Shown piece after piece: positions 36,561 to 49,245 of a DNA stretch of 64,000 nucleotides. Location of the stretch: NCBI GenBank assembly GCA_029706075.1, contig JAINUG010000173.1, forward strand, positions 1,488,001 to 1,552,000. The letters run 5' to 3'. Numbering within the stretch: position 1 is the stretch's first letter; the number at the start of each line of letters is the position of its first letter. A model generated the notes under the pieces. It saw only the letters and a program-made list of their open reading frames with translations, did no database searches and was not told where the DNA came from. The DNA is from Aldrovandia affinis (taxonomy: Eukaryota > Chordata > Actinopteri > Notacanthiformes > Halosauridae). The translations under genes were made by a program, and so were the position numbers.

Positions 36561-37498
36561 CAGGGGCCCAGATTCGCAGTCATCCTATTGTCTCAGACGA
36601 CTACAAATTAAGTAGGACGACCTTCGATTTCCAAGTGATCATCTTGCTGACGACTGTGAATTTAGGATTTTTTTATTATTTTAAATGAGCTAACTGGAAC
36701 TATTTCTGTTTTACACTCACTTCATAACAAACACGTCGTGCACGGATATTCAAAAATATTTCAGAAGTTCCAAATGGGAAAAGCTGCACATTGTCACTCG
36801 CATGCAGTCTGTGCTCACCGCGTTTGTTGTTGTTGCTATGCCAGACTCTGCAGCAGTCAAGCAAGTTCGCGGATCGCAGCACATAGACACAACAGCGAGA
36901 ACCAGTTAATTAGTTAGCTAGCTAACGTTAGCGTGGGGTATCGATATTGGGTATCGATATCTGTTGTTGCTAGTTGCTTGCTAACACAAAGCTTAGTAAA
37001 TGTATCATGAAGCAATATCCGTGAACACTAGCTAGCTAGTTATTGTCTATATTCAGTTCAGTGAGCCCTCCGGCCAGGCTGAAGAATCGCTGTGATTTTC
37101 CTGCAGTGTTTTCTTATCTCCGTCCTACAGTCCAAGCATAAAATCATTCCCACATCCCTGCTCGGTTAAATCTAGGAATTATTAGCTAGCTATTACGTTA
37201 GCTGCCATACCACACTCTAGTTGGGAATGGAAAAATATCTCTCGTTCGAGTCCCGACTAGAGTCTACGTTATGATATACTGTACAGTCAGAACACTAGTC
37301 GCTAACACCACCTGCGGGCACCCGTCAGAGCTTCACTGCTACACAGTCCCATGAGTGTGTACACGCTGCACAAGTCAAACATAAATATCCGTGTAGAAAA
37401 GAAATAAGTAGGACAAGTAACTTTTGGGAAGGACAAGTATTTTTTTTAAGATACTTGCCCTTTGACAAGTATAACTTTTACCCTAATCTGGGTCCTTG
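36561..37498. mobile_element. Putative non-autonomous hAT-like element
   Basis: Ends are CAGGGGCCCAGATT at the left and the inverse AATCTGGGTCCTTG at the right. GTAATG directly abuts both ends (36555-36560 and 37499-37504), which supports a mobile insertion, although hAT duplications are normally eight bases. The 0.94-kb interior has no coding frame. It contains GCTAGC-rich short palindromes and two GGGTATCGATAT words in tandem (about 36937-36960). Confidence 0.5.
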
Positions 37499-37931
37499 GT
37501 AATGTATAGAAAACTAACAGAGGTACAAACTGGAAGGACACTGACAGCTCTCCATGACCCCAACAGTTTGCTCCAAGTCCAAGAGATTCATTCACATTTC
37601 TGAGGACAGAGACAATGCTTGACGAACTTGAGGCTAGTTAGCCCTGCAGTAAATTTGTACGAAAGTGGCTTTCTTTAAATAGTAACAATGATAAGGGAAG
37701 CCAATTCAAAAACAATTCTTTCTGGGATTAACATCTGAAGTAGCAGTCTCTTTGGCATAGTATGTATATCAATATGGGGTGTAAGCATTTGAGGGAAAAG
37801 GCTTAAATGCTAAAAATGCTTAAAATGTGGGGGGGTCATCAAGGTCATATTTAAAGAGTCTCTAGATTAATATTTGAACTAATCCAAATCTGAATTAGAC
37901 CGCATTGAATTCTATCAGCTTGCATAATGTA

Positions 37932-38798
37932 GAGTACGCTCCATTTTTATTCCCTTTATACCTTTGATAAAGATGAACAAAAGAGATGGTATAAAATAAA
38001 TGATATAAGTAATGAGGTATATTCCATGCTCAAAAAATTCATAAAATTATATTATTTAATAATGCATTGGCACAAACCACAATTGAATAAATTGTCATTT
38101 TTTTCCCAGAAAATCAAGAATCACAAATATTCACACCTCTGTTAGCAGTACTTTGTGGTTCCTCCCTTGGCCATTATAACAGCAAGTAGTCACCTTTTGT
38201 AACATCGTACAAGGTTATGGAACTTCTTGGGGGGGATCCTTAACAATTCCCCAATGCAGAATTGTTGTAGTTCCTTCAGATTCTTCGGTTGATGTTTGTG
38301 CACTGCTTTTTTTGAGTTCAAACCACAAATGTTCAATTGGATTCAGGTATGGAGACTGAGATGGCCATGTCTGGACATTGATCTTGTGCTGTCAACCATT
38401 TCTTAATTTTCTTGGACGTATGTTTTGGAGGTTGTGTTTTCAACCTGCAATGTCATGCAATTAACTGGTACGTCTGACCAAACAAAGTAATGCGATCATG
38501 TTGATATCTATTACATGATTAAACAGCTTGTCATACAGTGCACACTAAAGTGTGTCATTGCCACAGTTCATACATTAAAAAATACGTTGTATATTTATGA
38601 TTTGTTTATTTAGAAGAATAGTTTGGGGTATGAATAATTGTGATCCAGATGTTTTATATATTAATAAAACAAAATGTTTTTCTGAACTTTTCTTGATTTT
38701 TTTTTGCATAAAATATACCTCATTACTTACATAGTTCATTTTATACAATCTCCTTTGTTCATCTTTATCAAAGGTATGAATAAAAATGGAGTCTACTG
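37932..38798 (-). mobile_element. Tc1-like element (family C), internally deleted
   Basis: The ends are GAGTACGCTCCATTTTTATT and the inverse of CAGTAGACTCCATTTTTATT, each next to TA. The interior reads on the minus strand as the end of a transposase: reversed caatgttcaattggattcag and ggagactgagatggccatg encode the SPDLNPIE block. The amino-terminal two thirds is deleted. Same family as 47930-48955 and 31095-31365. Confidence 0.8.
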
Positions 38799-38991
38799 TA
38801 CACACAGCAGCTCATTATAGGAATGACTGGAAGGGCATGCACATTTACAGCACTATTAATAAAAGATTTGTCTTACAGCACAATCAATCTTTTAAATTAT
38901 TCAGCCACAGATGCACAGCAGGTTTAGCCCATCAACCTGACAATCTATTCTTGATGAGGTGCATAAATGGGTTGGAGTTCATTTGCATGTA

Positions 38992-39143
38992 CACTACTGG
39001 TCAAAGGAATTAGAACACCCCCATTTTCCAGTTTTTATTGAAATTTAAGCAGTTCAAGTCCAGTGAATAACCTTAAATGGTACAAAGGTAAGCGGTAAAC
39101 TGCCAGAGGTTAAAAAAAAGGTTTAGGTTAGCAAAAACGGAAA
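38992..39143. mobile_element. Second copy of the 166-bp MITE
   Basis: Reversed relative to 6491-6656, with the shared words gaacacccccattttccag, aatttaagcagttcaag, ggtacaaaggtaag and ctgccagaggtt. The left terminal repeat (CACTACTGGTCAAAGGAATT) is recognisable and follows TA. The right terminal repeat is decayed. Confidence 0.75.
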
Positions 39144-41649
39144 AATAATGTAAAGTGTATATTTAACACATTGATCTCCCTCAGTAAAATTGTCATGCTC
39201 CTTGTCCAGAGAAATCCTATATACCCTAGTTCATACTCCAGGGTTCAGATCTGTATGGTTTATACCTGCTCCAGCATAATATTCTGACCTTAAAGTTCAC
39301 GCTCAATAGGGAATAGCAAATATCCCTTTGGAATGAGTCATGGGAGATTTTTAAACAGATTTGAAGTGTGTTTTTAAACGTACGAACTCTTCCAGGAAGA
39401 GCTTTTATCTTTTGGTGCAAAACACGGGACTTTCCCCAATGAAAAATTCAGGAAGCATCACGCATTTATGAATCAGGCAATGTTGGACAGAGCAGAAACA
39501 CGTGCGGATCCCAAAAAAACCCTCTCTTCTTAGCAAGAGCCCATCATGAGTCTGTGACTAAATTCTCCAGCATTAAGACAACCCACAGTACAGCCCTGCT
39601 CCATGGAGGGAGCGGAAGTTGCCCCGAAGCCAATCGGCTCCAGTGAAAAGGCCCCGTATCACAGCAAAACATGCAGCTCCTCAAACAAAGGCTATATTCT
39701 GCTGATGGGCTGAGGACACAGGATGGTGGTGAGCTTGTTGCCAGAGGTCGCATCAGCAGGCTGAGACAGAGCTGCCCCATGTCCCCCCTCTCTTCTCATG
39801 CTGGCTAAGGAGTGGGCATGCCCCTGTTAAGAGCAACACAAACAGGTTGATAATGATAATTTGGTATTGTCCAGAAAGAACATTTTATATCGCCGGAACT
39901 TTGAAGGTAATGATAAATCAGAGAGCACTTGAATTCCTGTGAGAAATCATCTTTGGATGGACTGAATTCAGCATTAGTGTGGATCAAACCCTCAGACAGA
40001 GATCTGAGGTGCACTGAGTTACAGTGCCATTGGTTAACCAGAGTTGCAAAAACCCATATTTAATATCCATGTGTATCGATCAAACTCGATTGATATTCTT
40101 CACCATTAAAGTTCTGGTGTTGGTCCATGGTGCAATTCAATGCACTAATAAGCATTGATCATTTACTTATGTCATCACGAAAACCAATTAAGCCTTGTAG
40201 ATATTCAAACAAAGTGAACATTTTATACCTCCCTGAAATATTGTGAGTATTCAGTTCACTGTATAATCTAATCAGGCACCACCTGCATTTGAACTTGCTA
40301 TGGGCCCCACTAAAGGAGGGTTAGATAAAATAAACAGCTTTAAAGATTTTTTCAGCTTCAGATAATAATGTGTAGCTCTATTGTGACAGTGCCATATGGC
40401 ATAAAGGAAGTAAAGTTAACTGAGGATATAGACTCCATGGTATGGATACTTCAATAATATCTATGCTACAGAAACAGGTATACTAAATTACACTTTCAGA
40501 GCTATATGCATTTGCCAATTATAGTGTAAGACTGCTTGTAAGGTCACAGAGTCAAACAGACCAAAGTAAAGGCAAGGAGTGATCTGCAGTATTCTCTGGC
40601 CAGTACGTGCGTGACATTCTCATGTGACTGCACAGTACTTTGATATATTAATATCAATGTAGCCTCAGGGCCAAGCTTCAGACCAATATTCGTTATAACT
40701 GCTCCTGTGAGATCAACAGTATTTGTCTGTAAAGGATTTATTTGAAGCCATATCTCCCTTGCCCAGACCTTTTGAATTTGGCAATATGGCTTTTTCACAC
40801 TTTGGACATGAAAGGTTTTGTCTCCTGGTGCTCACAGTGGGGGCAGACTGCAGTGGCGTATCAGCCTTTACAAAGGAAGGAAAATATTTTGTCAGGTTGT
40901 TGGTCTCTCAAACCAGGCCTCAAGGGCCATACTGTTTAATGTTAGAATTATGAGTTATGAAAGGGTAAACATGGGTTAAATGGTAACTTCCCAAAATGAC
41001 ACCATTATGAAGAGTCTCGTATTTGTTTAGCACTGAATGAAGGACTAGCTAAGGTTTCCCAGAGGTCAGATCACATTCTCATAGGCCTCTACAAGCTCGC
41101 CTTTTGTAAGAGTAGACGCTTGATCTTGAAATGACTTTATGTCTGCAAGAAATTAACTTTAGTGAGTTCACATATTGACCTGAGGATTCAAAATAACTTA
41201 ATTCAACAAACAATTTTGTTTGATAGAGAAAGATATATACCACCGCATTTGAAAGGGAAATGTTTGTAAATTGGGAAACAAGTAAATACCAACAGAGTAT
41301 ATTTCCATTTTTAATTCCTTATGAATTGACTTTTGAGTGCCTCAGTCTGTTACAAGCTCACGCTGGGCCCTATAGTTGCAGGTCTTGGGTATGTCACTAG
41401 CTGACTATAAACGGGAAACAGGAGTGCACAGTGGCTGGACGCAATTGGTCTTGTCTCACCAGGAAATGGGTGGGTTTATGTCGCCCAGGGTTCCTCGGGT
41501 TACCGCATTCCTTCCTCACAGCAGGCACCAATAGGCTACCAGTTGTCCTCAGGAAGAGATATTCCTCTATTTAGATTGCAGCTAGTTCTTTCCAAAGTAC
41601 TGTGTTGCCTGAACAATGTAAAAAATAGTAACTGGTTTTCAGGCAAGTA
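39144..41649. other. Intron sequence, nothing recognised
   Basis: No repeat or coding family identified. Confidence 0.5.
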
Positions 41650-42178
41650 CAATGCCCTCCAAAATTATTGACACCCTTGGTAAAGATGAGGAAAAAAGGC
41701 TTTAAAAAAATGTCTATAGTGGAGATGGGTATTTTCAGGCATGTAGCTATTTTTTATAGCCATTTCCTGATTTATGAAGGTCAAAAACCTTCAAACCTCA
41801 TTTAATTGATGTATTCTCTGATCTTCCCCATGTTGATGGATGACTGAATGAGCTGTGTGCCACCTCAGTGAAACAGGAAGTCATGGATGACCACTTAAGA
41901 GTTCCTAAAGACTCAGGTGAACTTAAAACAATAAAATATAAATGGGAATATACTTCATTTAGATTTTGTTCATAAGAATTTCTAAAGGTGCCAATAATTG
42001 TGACACATGTTTTTGAGAATTTTTTTAATTTTTTGATAAGGATTTTTGTCCTTTGAATAATTTGACTTCAACTAAAGGTTAAATGTCTCTCATATTTTGA
42101 GTATAAGATCAAGCTGATGAACAACAAACCCATTTTTCTCATCTCTACCAAGGGTGCCAATAATTCTGGAGGGCACTG
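41650..42178. mobile_element. Non-autonomous Tc1-like element (529 bp)
   Basis: The terminal repeats CAATGCCCTCCAAAATTATT and the inverse of CAGTGCCCTCCAGAATTATT extend inward through gcacccttggtagagatgag. Both ends are flanked by TA. The interior lacks a usable frame. Confidence 0.85.
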
Positions 42179-43652
42179 TACATCCAGCTTAACTGGTGTG
42201 TGTAAGTGGACCAGTGGAATCCCTGATTAATCTCCCCATGCAACAACCCTTGTTTAGAGTCCTCTGGCCCTTCTGGAACACCTGCCTTTTATGAGTGGGC
42301 TAGATATGGTCCCTGGTTCTCCGGTGATCCACAGGGCTTGGTGTTTGCAGGTGGCTTAGTTTGAATGGGAGCTTCAAAGAGCCTGAACCACACAAACACA
42401 GCAGGGCCAGCTTTGGGCCTTGATCCCAGGAGCACACTGCTACTGCTGAAGAAGATGACCATATGGAAGGCAAGAGTGTGATAAGAGTGACTGTGTAGGG
42501 GTGTTTGTGAGATACACAGAAAGGCATGGGGAGCTGGGGTAGGTGGGGATAAAGGCTCTCATGCCATTGATGCAGATTTTGTCCTGGGCCTTACCTAATG
42601 AACACCACTGGGACAATGCAAGCTCTATTTTATAGCATCACAGTAACACTACTTATTATTAAACACAGTACTGTGAATCAAAAATGGGCAGAGCATGCAA
42701 TAAATTGCTACATTTCAGCTAAGCAACAAAGCCATTCATCTGTGAACTGGCCTTACAAATACACTGCATAATTATTAAATAATAATGAATATATAATCAA
42801 ACATATCATACATAGTAAGAGGCACAGGGTGCTCAATAATGAGTAAACAGGCTATCTGGCTAAGAGAAGAAAATAGAAACTTAACATGTGGTCCACCTGT
42901 GACTGCCCTTAGCGGAAACAAACACGTTCACTCCAACGTGACAGGTGATCATTCTCTACATACAGATGTGGTCCCCAAGTTACAGATCCACATCTGTCAG
43001 AGACAAGGCAAAAGTACTTGGCTTCTGTATCCATGGAAACCAAATATAAGTATACAGTTACACTGGTCTGGTGAGAATGATGCACCACGGCACACAGACT
43101 TCTCCACGTGCAGAACTGGCTACTCTTTCGCTGAAGCACACAGCTTTGACGTATGTCAGTTGTCAAAAGTGACATCCCACTAATGAAGGACCTCATGTTC
43201 TTCTCATCGTAATTCAGGCATTGAATTACCAAAAACAGCAATCGACCAGCTTCAGTTTATTAGCCTGATGCTAATGATACGGCTCTCTCTCTGGGGGGTG
43301 AGCGGGCCCACTGAACCGATCCATAAGCCAAACCGCCGACAGGAATAACATGTTGCATTTCCAATAAATAGACCTGAGGCCATTTACCACTTCATTCAGC
43401 CCCGGTGCTTGGCATTCTAATGTGCAGAGGTACGCTATTGAGGAAATCTCAAACAGTATTTGCATTGCATAAAAAACATCTGGGTGTGCAGACAAAGAAG
43501 ACTGACTCCTGTAAACCAGAGTTGGCAAATATTGGATTGCAGTTCTTTGTATTGAAGACAATACATTAAGTGTACCCATTGTGATGCAGTACAGTAACTT
43601 AATGCAGGCGAGCGGTTCAGTGAACATGAGGCACATGACCAAACAGGTTGTT
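42179..43652. other. Intron sequence, nothing recognised
   Basis: No repeat or coding family identified; possible non-coding conservation near 43260-43480 cannot be judged here. Confidence 0.5.
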
Positions 43653-43667
43653 AAAATAGCAGGGCCA

Positions 43668-44048
43668 GGCCTCCCGGGTGGTCTAGTGGTTACAACGTTC
43701 GACGCTGGCCACTGCGACCTGGGTTCGATTCCACCGGCCACGCCAGAGTCGACTCTGGCCGGGAGTGCCACCAGGGGGCGGAAATTGGCTGTCCGCCCCA
43801 GGGAGGGGGGAAGGAAGCCGACATGAAGTTCGCTGCGCACAGGAGTGGCTCTGAAGTATCAGAGTTACGGTCAACAGCTTGGCGAGTGCCATCTCGGAAG
43901 AAGCAATACATCGCCTTTGTCACTGCCGGTCTCAGGGCTACGGCAGCGAACTCACAATATAAGGGGGGGATTGACATGAAAAATAGAGGGTGTAATTGGC
44001 TACTAAATTGGGAGAAAATGGGATAAAATCTGAAACAAATTATTTAAA
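43668..44048 (+). mobile_element. Complete tRNA-derived SINE (family 2)
   Basis: The head ggcctcccgggtggtctag has an A box (TGGTCTAGTGGTT) and a B box (GGTTCGATTCC). A GC-rich middle (gagtcgactctggccggga, gccaccagggggcgg) follows, then a 3' part (cctttgtcactgccgg, gagggtgtaattggc, ttgggagaaaatggg). The ends are flanked by a perfect 15-bp duplication, AAAATAGCAGGGCCA, at 43653-43667 and 44049-44063. This is the reference copy for the fragments at 33320-33800, 53675-53772 and 57809-58060. The tail should identify the partner LINE, which I do not recognise. Confidence 0.85.
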
Positions 44049-44063
44049 AAAATAGCAGGGCCA

Positions 44064-44659
44064 ACGTGAAGTGGAGTGGTGACGGGGCTCTGTGTGTTAT
44101 GTGCATACATGGAGTAACTGAAACCCAGACAGACAAAAGCTGAGGTTCTTATACCTGGGCCTGCTTCCCACTAGATACCTTGACCCAAACCCATGTGTTC
44201 AGATGCCTTTGAATTGTTAGCTGCTGTCACCCTGCTGTCAACAACCCTGCCTATAAAAAGGCCACCCCCCTCACCAATCAGCTCTCTGGAAAATGGCCTC
44301 AACAATCCTAGAGAATTGCGTAATCTGAATTTTTTTATATCAGAGATACAGATTCTCCACGGACGTAATATTGTATCTTTGCGAGCTTCTAGAGCCGCAT
44401 GTCACAAATGCCACTCGTTGAAGCCATATGATCACTGTGCAGCAAACTGTATGTATTGCCCTACGTTTTCTAGCCACCGGTATATATACGTACTCCGTTG
44501 GTGATACGGAGAACCTGAGCAAACATACAGTTTATAGTTATATATATAGTTATCAATAATTAATACAAATGTACTGTTGCATATTAAGTGCGGTGTAATT
44601 TTCTCATATGATTCCCAAGTGATTGGTGCAATAGATTGCACTCACATTACCATCTCAGC
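44064..44659. other. Intron sequence, nothing recognised
   Basis: No repeat or coding family identified. Confidence 0.5.
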
Positions 44660-44973
44660 AGCCCTGGGTGAGCCACGATCGTGAGATCGAAAACCCAGGG
44701 TTAAGCCCAATGTTAGCTTGCTAACACACCAATCCTGATTCATGAAACAGTGCTCTGGATCTCTCCATGTTGCATGCGATTTGCTCTGTTACAAACACCA
44801 CCCCTTTTGTGTGCACGTGCTCAGAGCTAGATCGGAAAAAACAGGGTTGACAGAGCGTGTTGATAACCACCGTCATGAGACAGGTTAGTCGTAATTACCT
44901 TTGTTAGCTTTTGTGTAGCCAGCTAACACAAAGATACCCTGATTATGTTGAACTTCCTTCGTGAGACAGGCCC
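44660..44973. mobile_element. Probable non-autonomous Harbinger-type element
   Basis: The right end, read inward on the minus strand, is ggcctgtctcacgaaggaag followed by cagggtatct and gtgttagctggc, a pattern known from fish Harbinger ends. A decayed counterpart (cagggttaagc, gttagcttgctaacac) lies at about 44690-44730. The left boundary is approximate, and no coding sequence remains. Confidence 0.4.
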
Positions 44974-46835
44974 CAGCCACTCCTTCTATGCACTCATTTG
45001 ACAAGCCCTGCAGCTTAGGACTGAAGATGCACAAACTATAAAGATGTGGCATAATGTTAACTGGCATTGGTTGCATGGGAGGGTAGCCTTGGCAAATAGC
45101 GGGTTAACAACAGAGCACAGCCTGCATTGGTCCCAGCCTGGCTCTCTTGCACATAAACACGACAGAACCGTTACTGTAAATACATAGCTCTGAGCGCCCT
45201 GTGATCTGACTCACAGACACAGATGGTAGTCATTAAGATGCTGCTGCCAAGTCTGGAAGTCTTTGATTCGGAGGGGAGATGATATCTGTGAGAGCAATGG
45301 TATCATCATACACGCACACACACACATACATAGAGAAGACACAGAAAGGCAGATGTCCTACTTGATCCGGCAGGCTCCCAGTTTGTTCTGGTTCTGGCAA
45401 AGGGAAGTGGGTGAATAGAATTTATCCTGTTATTTATTTAACCTTTAGTGTGTGGGGGTGCAGGGGGAGCTGTTGTCAGAGCACAAGGTTTTGTGTGGGA
45501 CAGTGAAGATTCCTCACATGGCATGTTTCACAATGCTGTTTGAAGTGCCTCTCTCATGAATGCCTCCTACACAGACAAGCCGTGGAAAGTCGTGGGGACA
45601 CAAAAAAGTGCTTCCTGATGGGGAATGTGACCTTGCAGCTCATGAAAATCCAGGGAATGAAACCGTCCATCATTGTCACTGTCAGGATTACTTTAAATTA
45701 ACCTTCCAGAACAGTTGACAGCTACGCTGGAGAAAATAACTGTAGCTGATGCTAGCATGATTTAAAAAAACATTTTCATGGGGTGAAATTACATCATATT
45801 TTGGGTTTAATCCGAGCATGGTACAATTCATGTGCAAGTAAATGTGAGTCATTTCATTGTGTCCAAAACCAGTGAATGCTTTTTATTTTAAGGTGATTTA
45901 TCATGTGTTCTACCAGATAATATAAAGGTCTCTGCAAACAGAGGGCTATACTACACAAAACTTACGGCCTCATTTTGGGGTTTTGGAAGGAGAAATCAAG
46001 GTATCAACAATCAACTTCAAGTATCGACTAAATGAAGGCTTTCCTGCATTCCAACAGGGATCATGTGACCTCTGGCCTTTCCTCAGACACATTTTTCCCA
46101 TTCTATCTTTACTAAAAAAATCTACTTTTTCTCCTCCGTGTTCCACAAGAATGCCCATCACATGGTCCTTTTGTTGAAAAAAAGAACATGAGAGTAATTG
46201 ACACAAATTCAGATGTAGGCTACATATCTGGTCTCTTTCACCAAGGATTTCTCTTCAACAAAGGGAGAGCCTGTCATTCAAACTCACTTCAACATCTCAG
46301 TGGGAAAAAACTAACAAAATTGTTTCTTCTAATTCTAGTTCTTTAGGGATGATGCAAGGGAGATGGTCTTCAGAGATGTGGTCCAGATTGCACTAGGCTC
46401 TCTCAAAAGCCAACACCCTGGACCTCTGCCTGGAAAATAAACACCCGGATCTGAAAGCTTGTGGAAAACCTTTCCAAATGCATCTCCATGTGAGCTCACT
46501 GCTACAGCCCCCGCACAATAAGGCACCTCTCCAAACACAGTTGAGGGCCCATGTACAAGACATCCCTTGGACCACCCAACATGTGCAACACTGCTGTCAA
46601 TTATGGCTGTTTGCAGAATGTGTTCAATGGCTAAGCCTTTTGGGTCAGATAAAGCCTTTTAGCTGTCCTCTCGCATGGCAAAAGGCATGGACACAAACAA
46701 CAACGATGAACTGTGGCAATGACACACTTTAGTGTGCACTGTATGGCAAGCTGTTTTATCATATAATAGATATGAATATGATCACATCACTTCAGTTTGG
46801 TCAGACATACCAGTTAATTGCATGAGCATATAGAG
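44974..46835. other. Intron sequence, nothing recognised
   Basis: No repeat or coding family identified. Confidence 0.5.
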
Positions 46836-47852
46836 CAGGTGTGCCAACACTTTTGGGCTTGGAGGGCCAATTTGAAATATCAGCAGTGAGCCGCAGGCCA
46901 AAATAAACAGTAGCCTACATGTACTCAATTATAATATGAAAATTATAGTTTTTTCTTTGTTTTGTTAGTTTGACCAATAAACAAATGGCCCTTAAAAAAA
47001 ATATACAACTTTATTATCCGTTTTCAATAAGGTGCAAACAACAATGTTACCACATTTACAAGTGCTTAAACAAAATTAAAATGTTATTGCACACCTAGTG
47101 CACACAAATAGACCTACCCACAATGGTCCCTAATATTTTGTATTGAGCTAACACTGTATCAAGGCACTCGAACAAGTCTGTTCCTTTCATAGTTCCATGA
47201 AGGGTTTGCATGCTAGCCAATTCTTGCGTGACTTCGAAATTTTCATTTACTCCCCTGAAAAATATCAAAAGCTAATTCTATGCAGAATCAGATACATCCA
47301 TGCTGTCGTCTAATGCGACAGAATAGTAACAGAAATCTTGCGCTTTATTATGCACCTGCTCAGAGATGTCACGAGACAGGTCCTCAACACGACGTGTAAT
47401 CGTATTACAAGAAAGGCTGATGCTTTTGAACAGATCTTTTTTGGCAGGGCACAATGTGTCAGCAGCCAACATTAGACATTCTTTAACAAACTCACCGATT
47501 GCAAATGCTTTTCCTCTCTTTGCAATGAGTTCTGCAAACCCATAGCTGACTTGTGTGACACTCTCCTGAACTAAAGAAGTCCTTGTCAGTGCTCCTTGCT
47601 GTACACAAAGCTTTGCCTTTAGCTCCCTGGCCTTGTTTTTTCATGCAATCCCAGTGTATTTACTGTGCGTATTTGTGTATTTACAAATTAATAATTGGTA
47701 TCATTATTATTATTATTATTGGTTAATTATTTGAATAAAATTAATGTAATAAGTAATTAATTGATTTTTTTATTTTTTTTTTTTTACTGCATCATCTTCC
47801 ACCCTTTCCGCGAGCCAAACCAAACATCTGAACATAGTTTGGGCACCACTTG
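46836..47852 (-). mobile_element. hAT (Charlie-type) element, internally deleted
   Basis: The left end is CAGGTGTGCCAACACTTTTG with a ggagggcc block. The right end, reversed, is CAAGTGGTGCCCAAACT with a ggctcgcgg block, the usual layout of Charlie-type hAT ends. The minus strand between them encodes part of a hAT transposase. Total length is only about 1 kb, so most of the coding region is lost. Confidence 0.75.
47200..47640 (-). pseudogene. hAT transposase fragment (GTF2IRD2/ZMYM-like)
   Basis: An open piece at 47278-47472 reads CPAKKDLFKSISLSCNTITR, RVEDLSRDISEQ and FCYYSVALDDSMDVSDSA. This matches the conserved SxNTVxRRVEDM ... SLALDESTDV segment of hAT transposases related to host genes of the GTF2IRD2, ZMYM and FAM200 type. 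Upstream (47475-47640) are FAELIAKRGKAFAIGEFVKE-like words; downstream (to about 47200) are LFECLDTV-like words. Frames are broken, and the C-terminal dimerisation domain is absent. Confidence 0.7.
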
Positions 47853-47929
47853 TATGCAATGTAAAGTAATGAGCTTTATTTTATGCTCACTGGAACAGTG
47901 GCTGACCTGCCAGGTAAAGGAAGTCTAAC

Positions 47930-48955
47930 TTGCCCCTACGTGTAGTGAGACGGATGGTTTGCGAGGCAAAAAGAAGTCCAAGAGGCACAGCTCAAGATCT
48001 CCAAAACAACCTGGCATCTTGGGGTTACAAGGTATCTAAAGCTACCATTCGACGATGCCTACATGACAATGGCCTTATGGCAGAGTTGCAAGAAGGAAAC
48101 TTCTTTTGAAGAGAAGTCACTGAAAAAGGCATATTGAATTCACCAAACATACATACATCTGAACTACAATTGGAACTGTGTCTTCTGGTCAGATAAAACA
48201 AAAATCGAGCTTTTTGGACATGCGCATCAGCGTTATGTTTGGCGTCCAAAGAATGCAAGTAATGTTGAAACGCACCTCATGTCTATGGTGAAAAATGGTG
48301 GTGGATCTTTAATGCTTTGGAGTTGTTTCGCATCCACAGGCCCGGGGGCCCTTGTTAAAATAGATGGAACCATAAACTCCAGCATGTACCAAGACATTTT
48401 GTCCAAAAACCTTGTTCCCCCGGCCAGGAAGCTACATCTTGGCCGCATATGGACCTTTCAACAAGACAACAATCCCAAACATACGTCCAAAGAAACTAAT
48501 AAATGGTTGACAGAGTACAAGATCAATGTCCTGACATGGCCATCTCAGTCTCCAGACCTGAATCCAATTGAACATTTGTGGTTTGAACTCAAAAAAGCAG
48601 TCCACAAATGTTAACCCAAGAATCTGAAGGAACTACAACAATTCTGCATGGAGGAATCACCTCCATCATCTCGTACGACACTACATAAGGCGACTACTTG
48701 CTGTTATAATGGCCAAGGTAGGAACCACAAAGTACTGATAACAGGGGTGTACATTTTTGTGATTCTTGATTCTTCTGGGGAAAAAATGATAATTTGTGAA
48801 TCGTTCAATTGTGGTTTGTGACAATGCATTATTATTCAAATATAATTTTCTGAATTTTGTGAGCATAAAATAAAGCTCATTACTTATATAGTTTACTTTA
48901 GACTATCTCTTTTGGTCATCTTTATCAAGGATGTGAATAAAAACAGAGTCTACTG
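47930..48955 (+). mobile_element. Tc1-like element (family C), 5'-truncated
   Basis: Its right end is the inverse of CAGTAGACTCTGTTTTTATT next to TA. The left terminal repeat and start of the transposase gene are missing; it begins near 47930, about 80 bp right of the hAT element. The 3' UTR words (ttgctgttataatggccaag, gaaccacaaagtactgataa) recur at 31095-31365 and, reversed, at 37932-38798. Confidence 0.8.
47940..48655 (+). pseudogene. Tc1-like transposase (family C), broken
   Basis: The early part shows RMVCEAKRSPRGTAQDLQNN, WGYKVSKATIRRCLHDNGL and a degraded YWNCVFWSDKTKIELFGH-type block in which the first catalytic Asp region is recognisable. An open frame from 48279 to 48614 continues NGGGSLMLWSCFASTGPG, WTFQQDNNPKHTSK (second Asp) and [17 protein letters not shown] (third acidic residue). 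It ends early at KAVHKC, where the family continues NLKELQQFC. One or more shifts or stops lie near 48110-48280. Confidence 0.75.
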
Positions 48956-48961
48956 TACCTC

Positions 48962-49245
48962 ATATCAACCTTTTTGCGACAGGTTGCATGCATTATATGG
49001 TTGATAAGAGCATTGCATTTGTTGATTGCAGTATTGCTGTGGCTGATCCAATAGCATCCTCTATGGATATCAAACACACAAACATTGTTCTCATCTATTT
49101 TTCGGTCACGTAAGATGAGTGAAAGCTTAGTTAATATCCATAGAGAATTTAATGCAAAAAAAACACAACAGTACTGCAATCAACCTGTGCAATAGTCTTA
49201 TGAACTAATTAATGGATGCAACCTGGCACATAAAGGTTGATATCA
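48962..49245. mobile_element. MITE with long inverted repeats (about 55-80 bp)
   Basis: The left arm TATCAACCTTTTTGCGACAG, then ggttgcatgcatta and gttgattgcagtattgctg, is mirrored at the right by the inverse of TATCAACCTTTATGTGCCAG, then ggttgcatccatta and gttgattgcagtactgttg. Total length is about 284 bp with no frame. It lies directly beside the end of the Tc1 family C element. Superfamily unknown; I saw no certain target duplication. Confidence 0.7.

Noticed and set aside
43675-43745. tRNA-like sequence with A and B boxes
   Set aside because: It belongs to a SINE with a 15-bp target duplication and does not fold obviously into a full cloverleaf tRNA gene; the same applies to the heads at 14445, 30903 and 53772.
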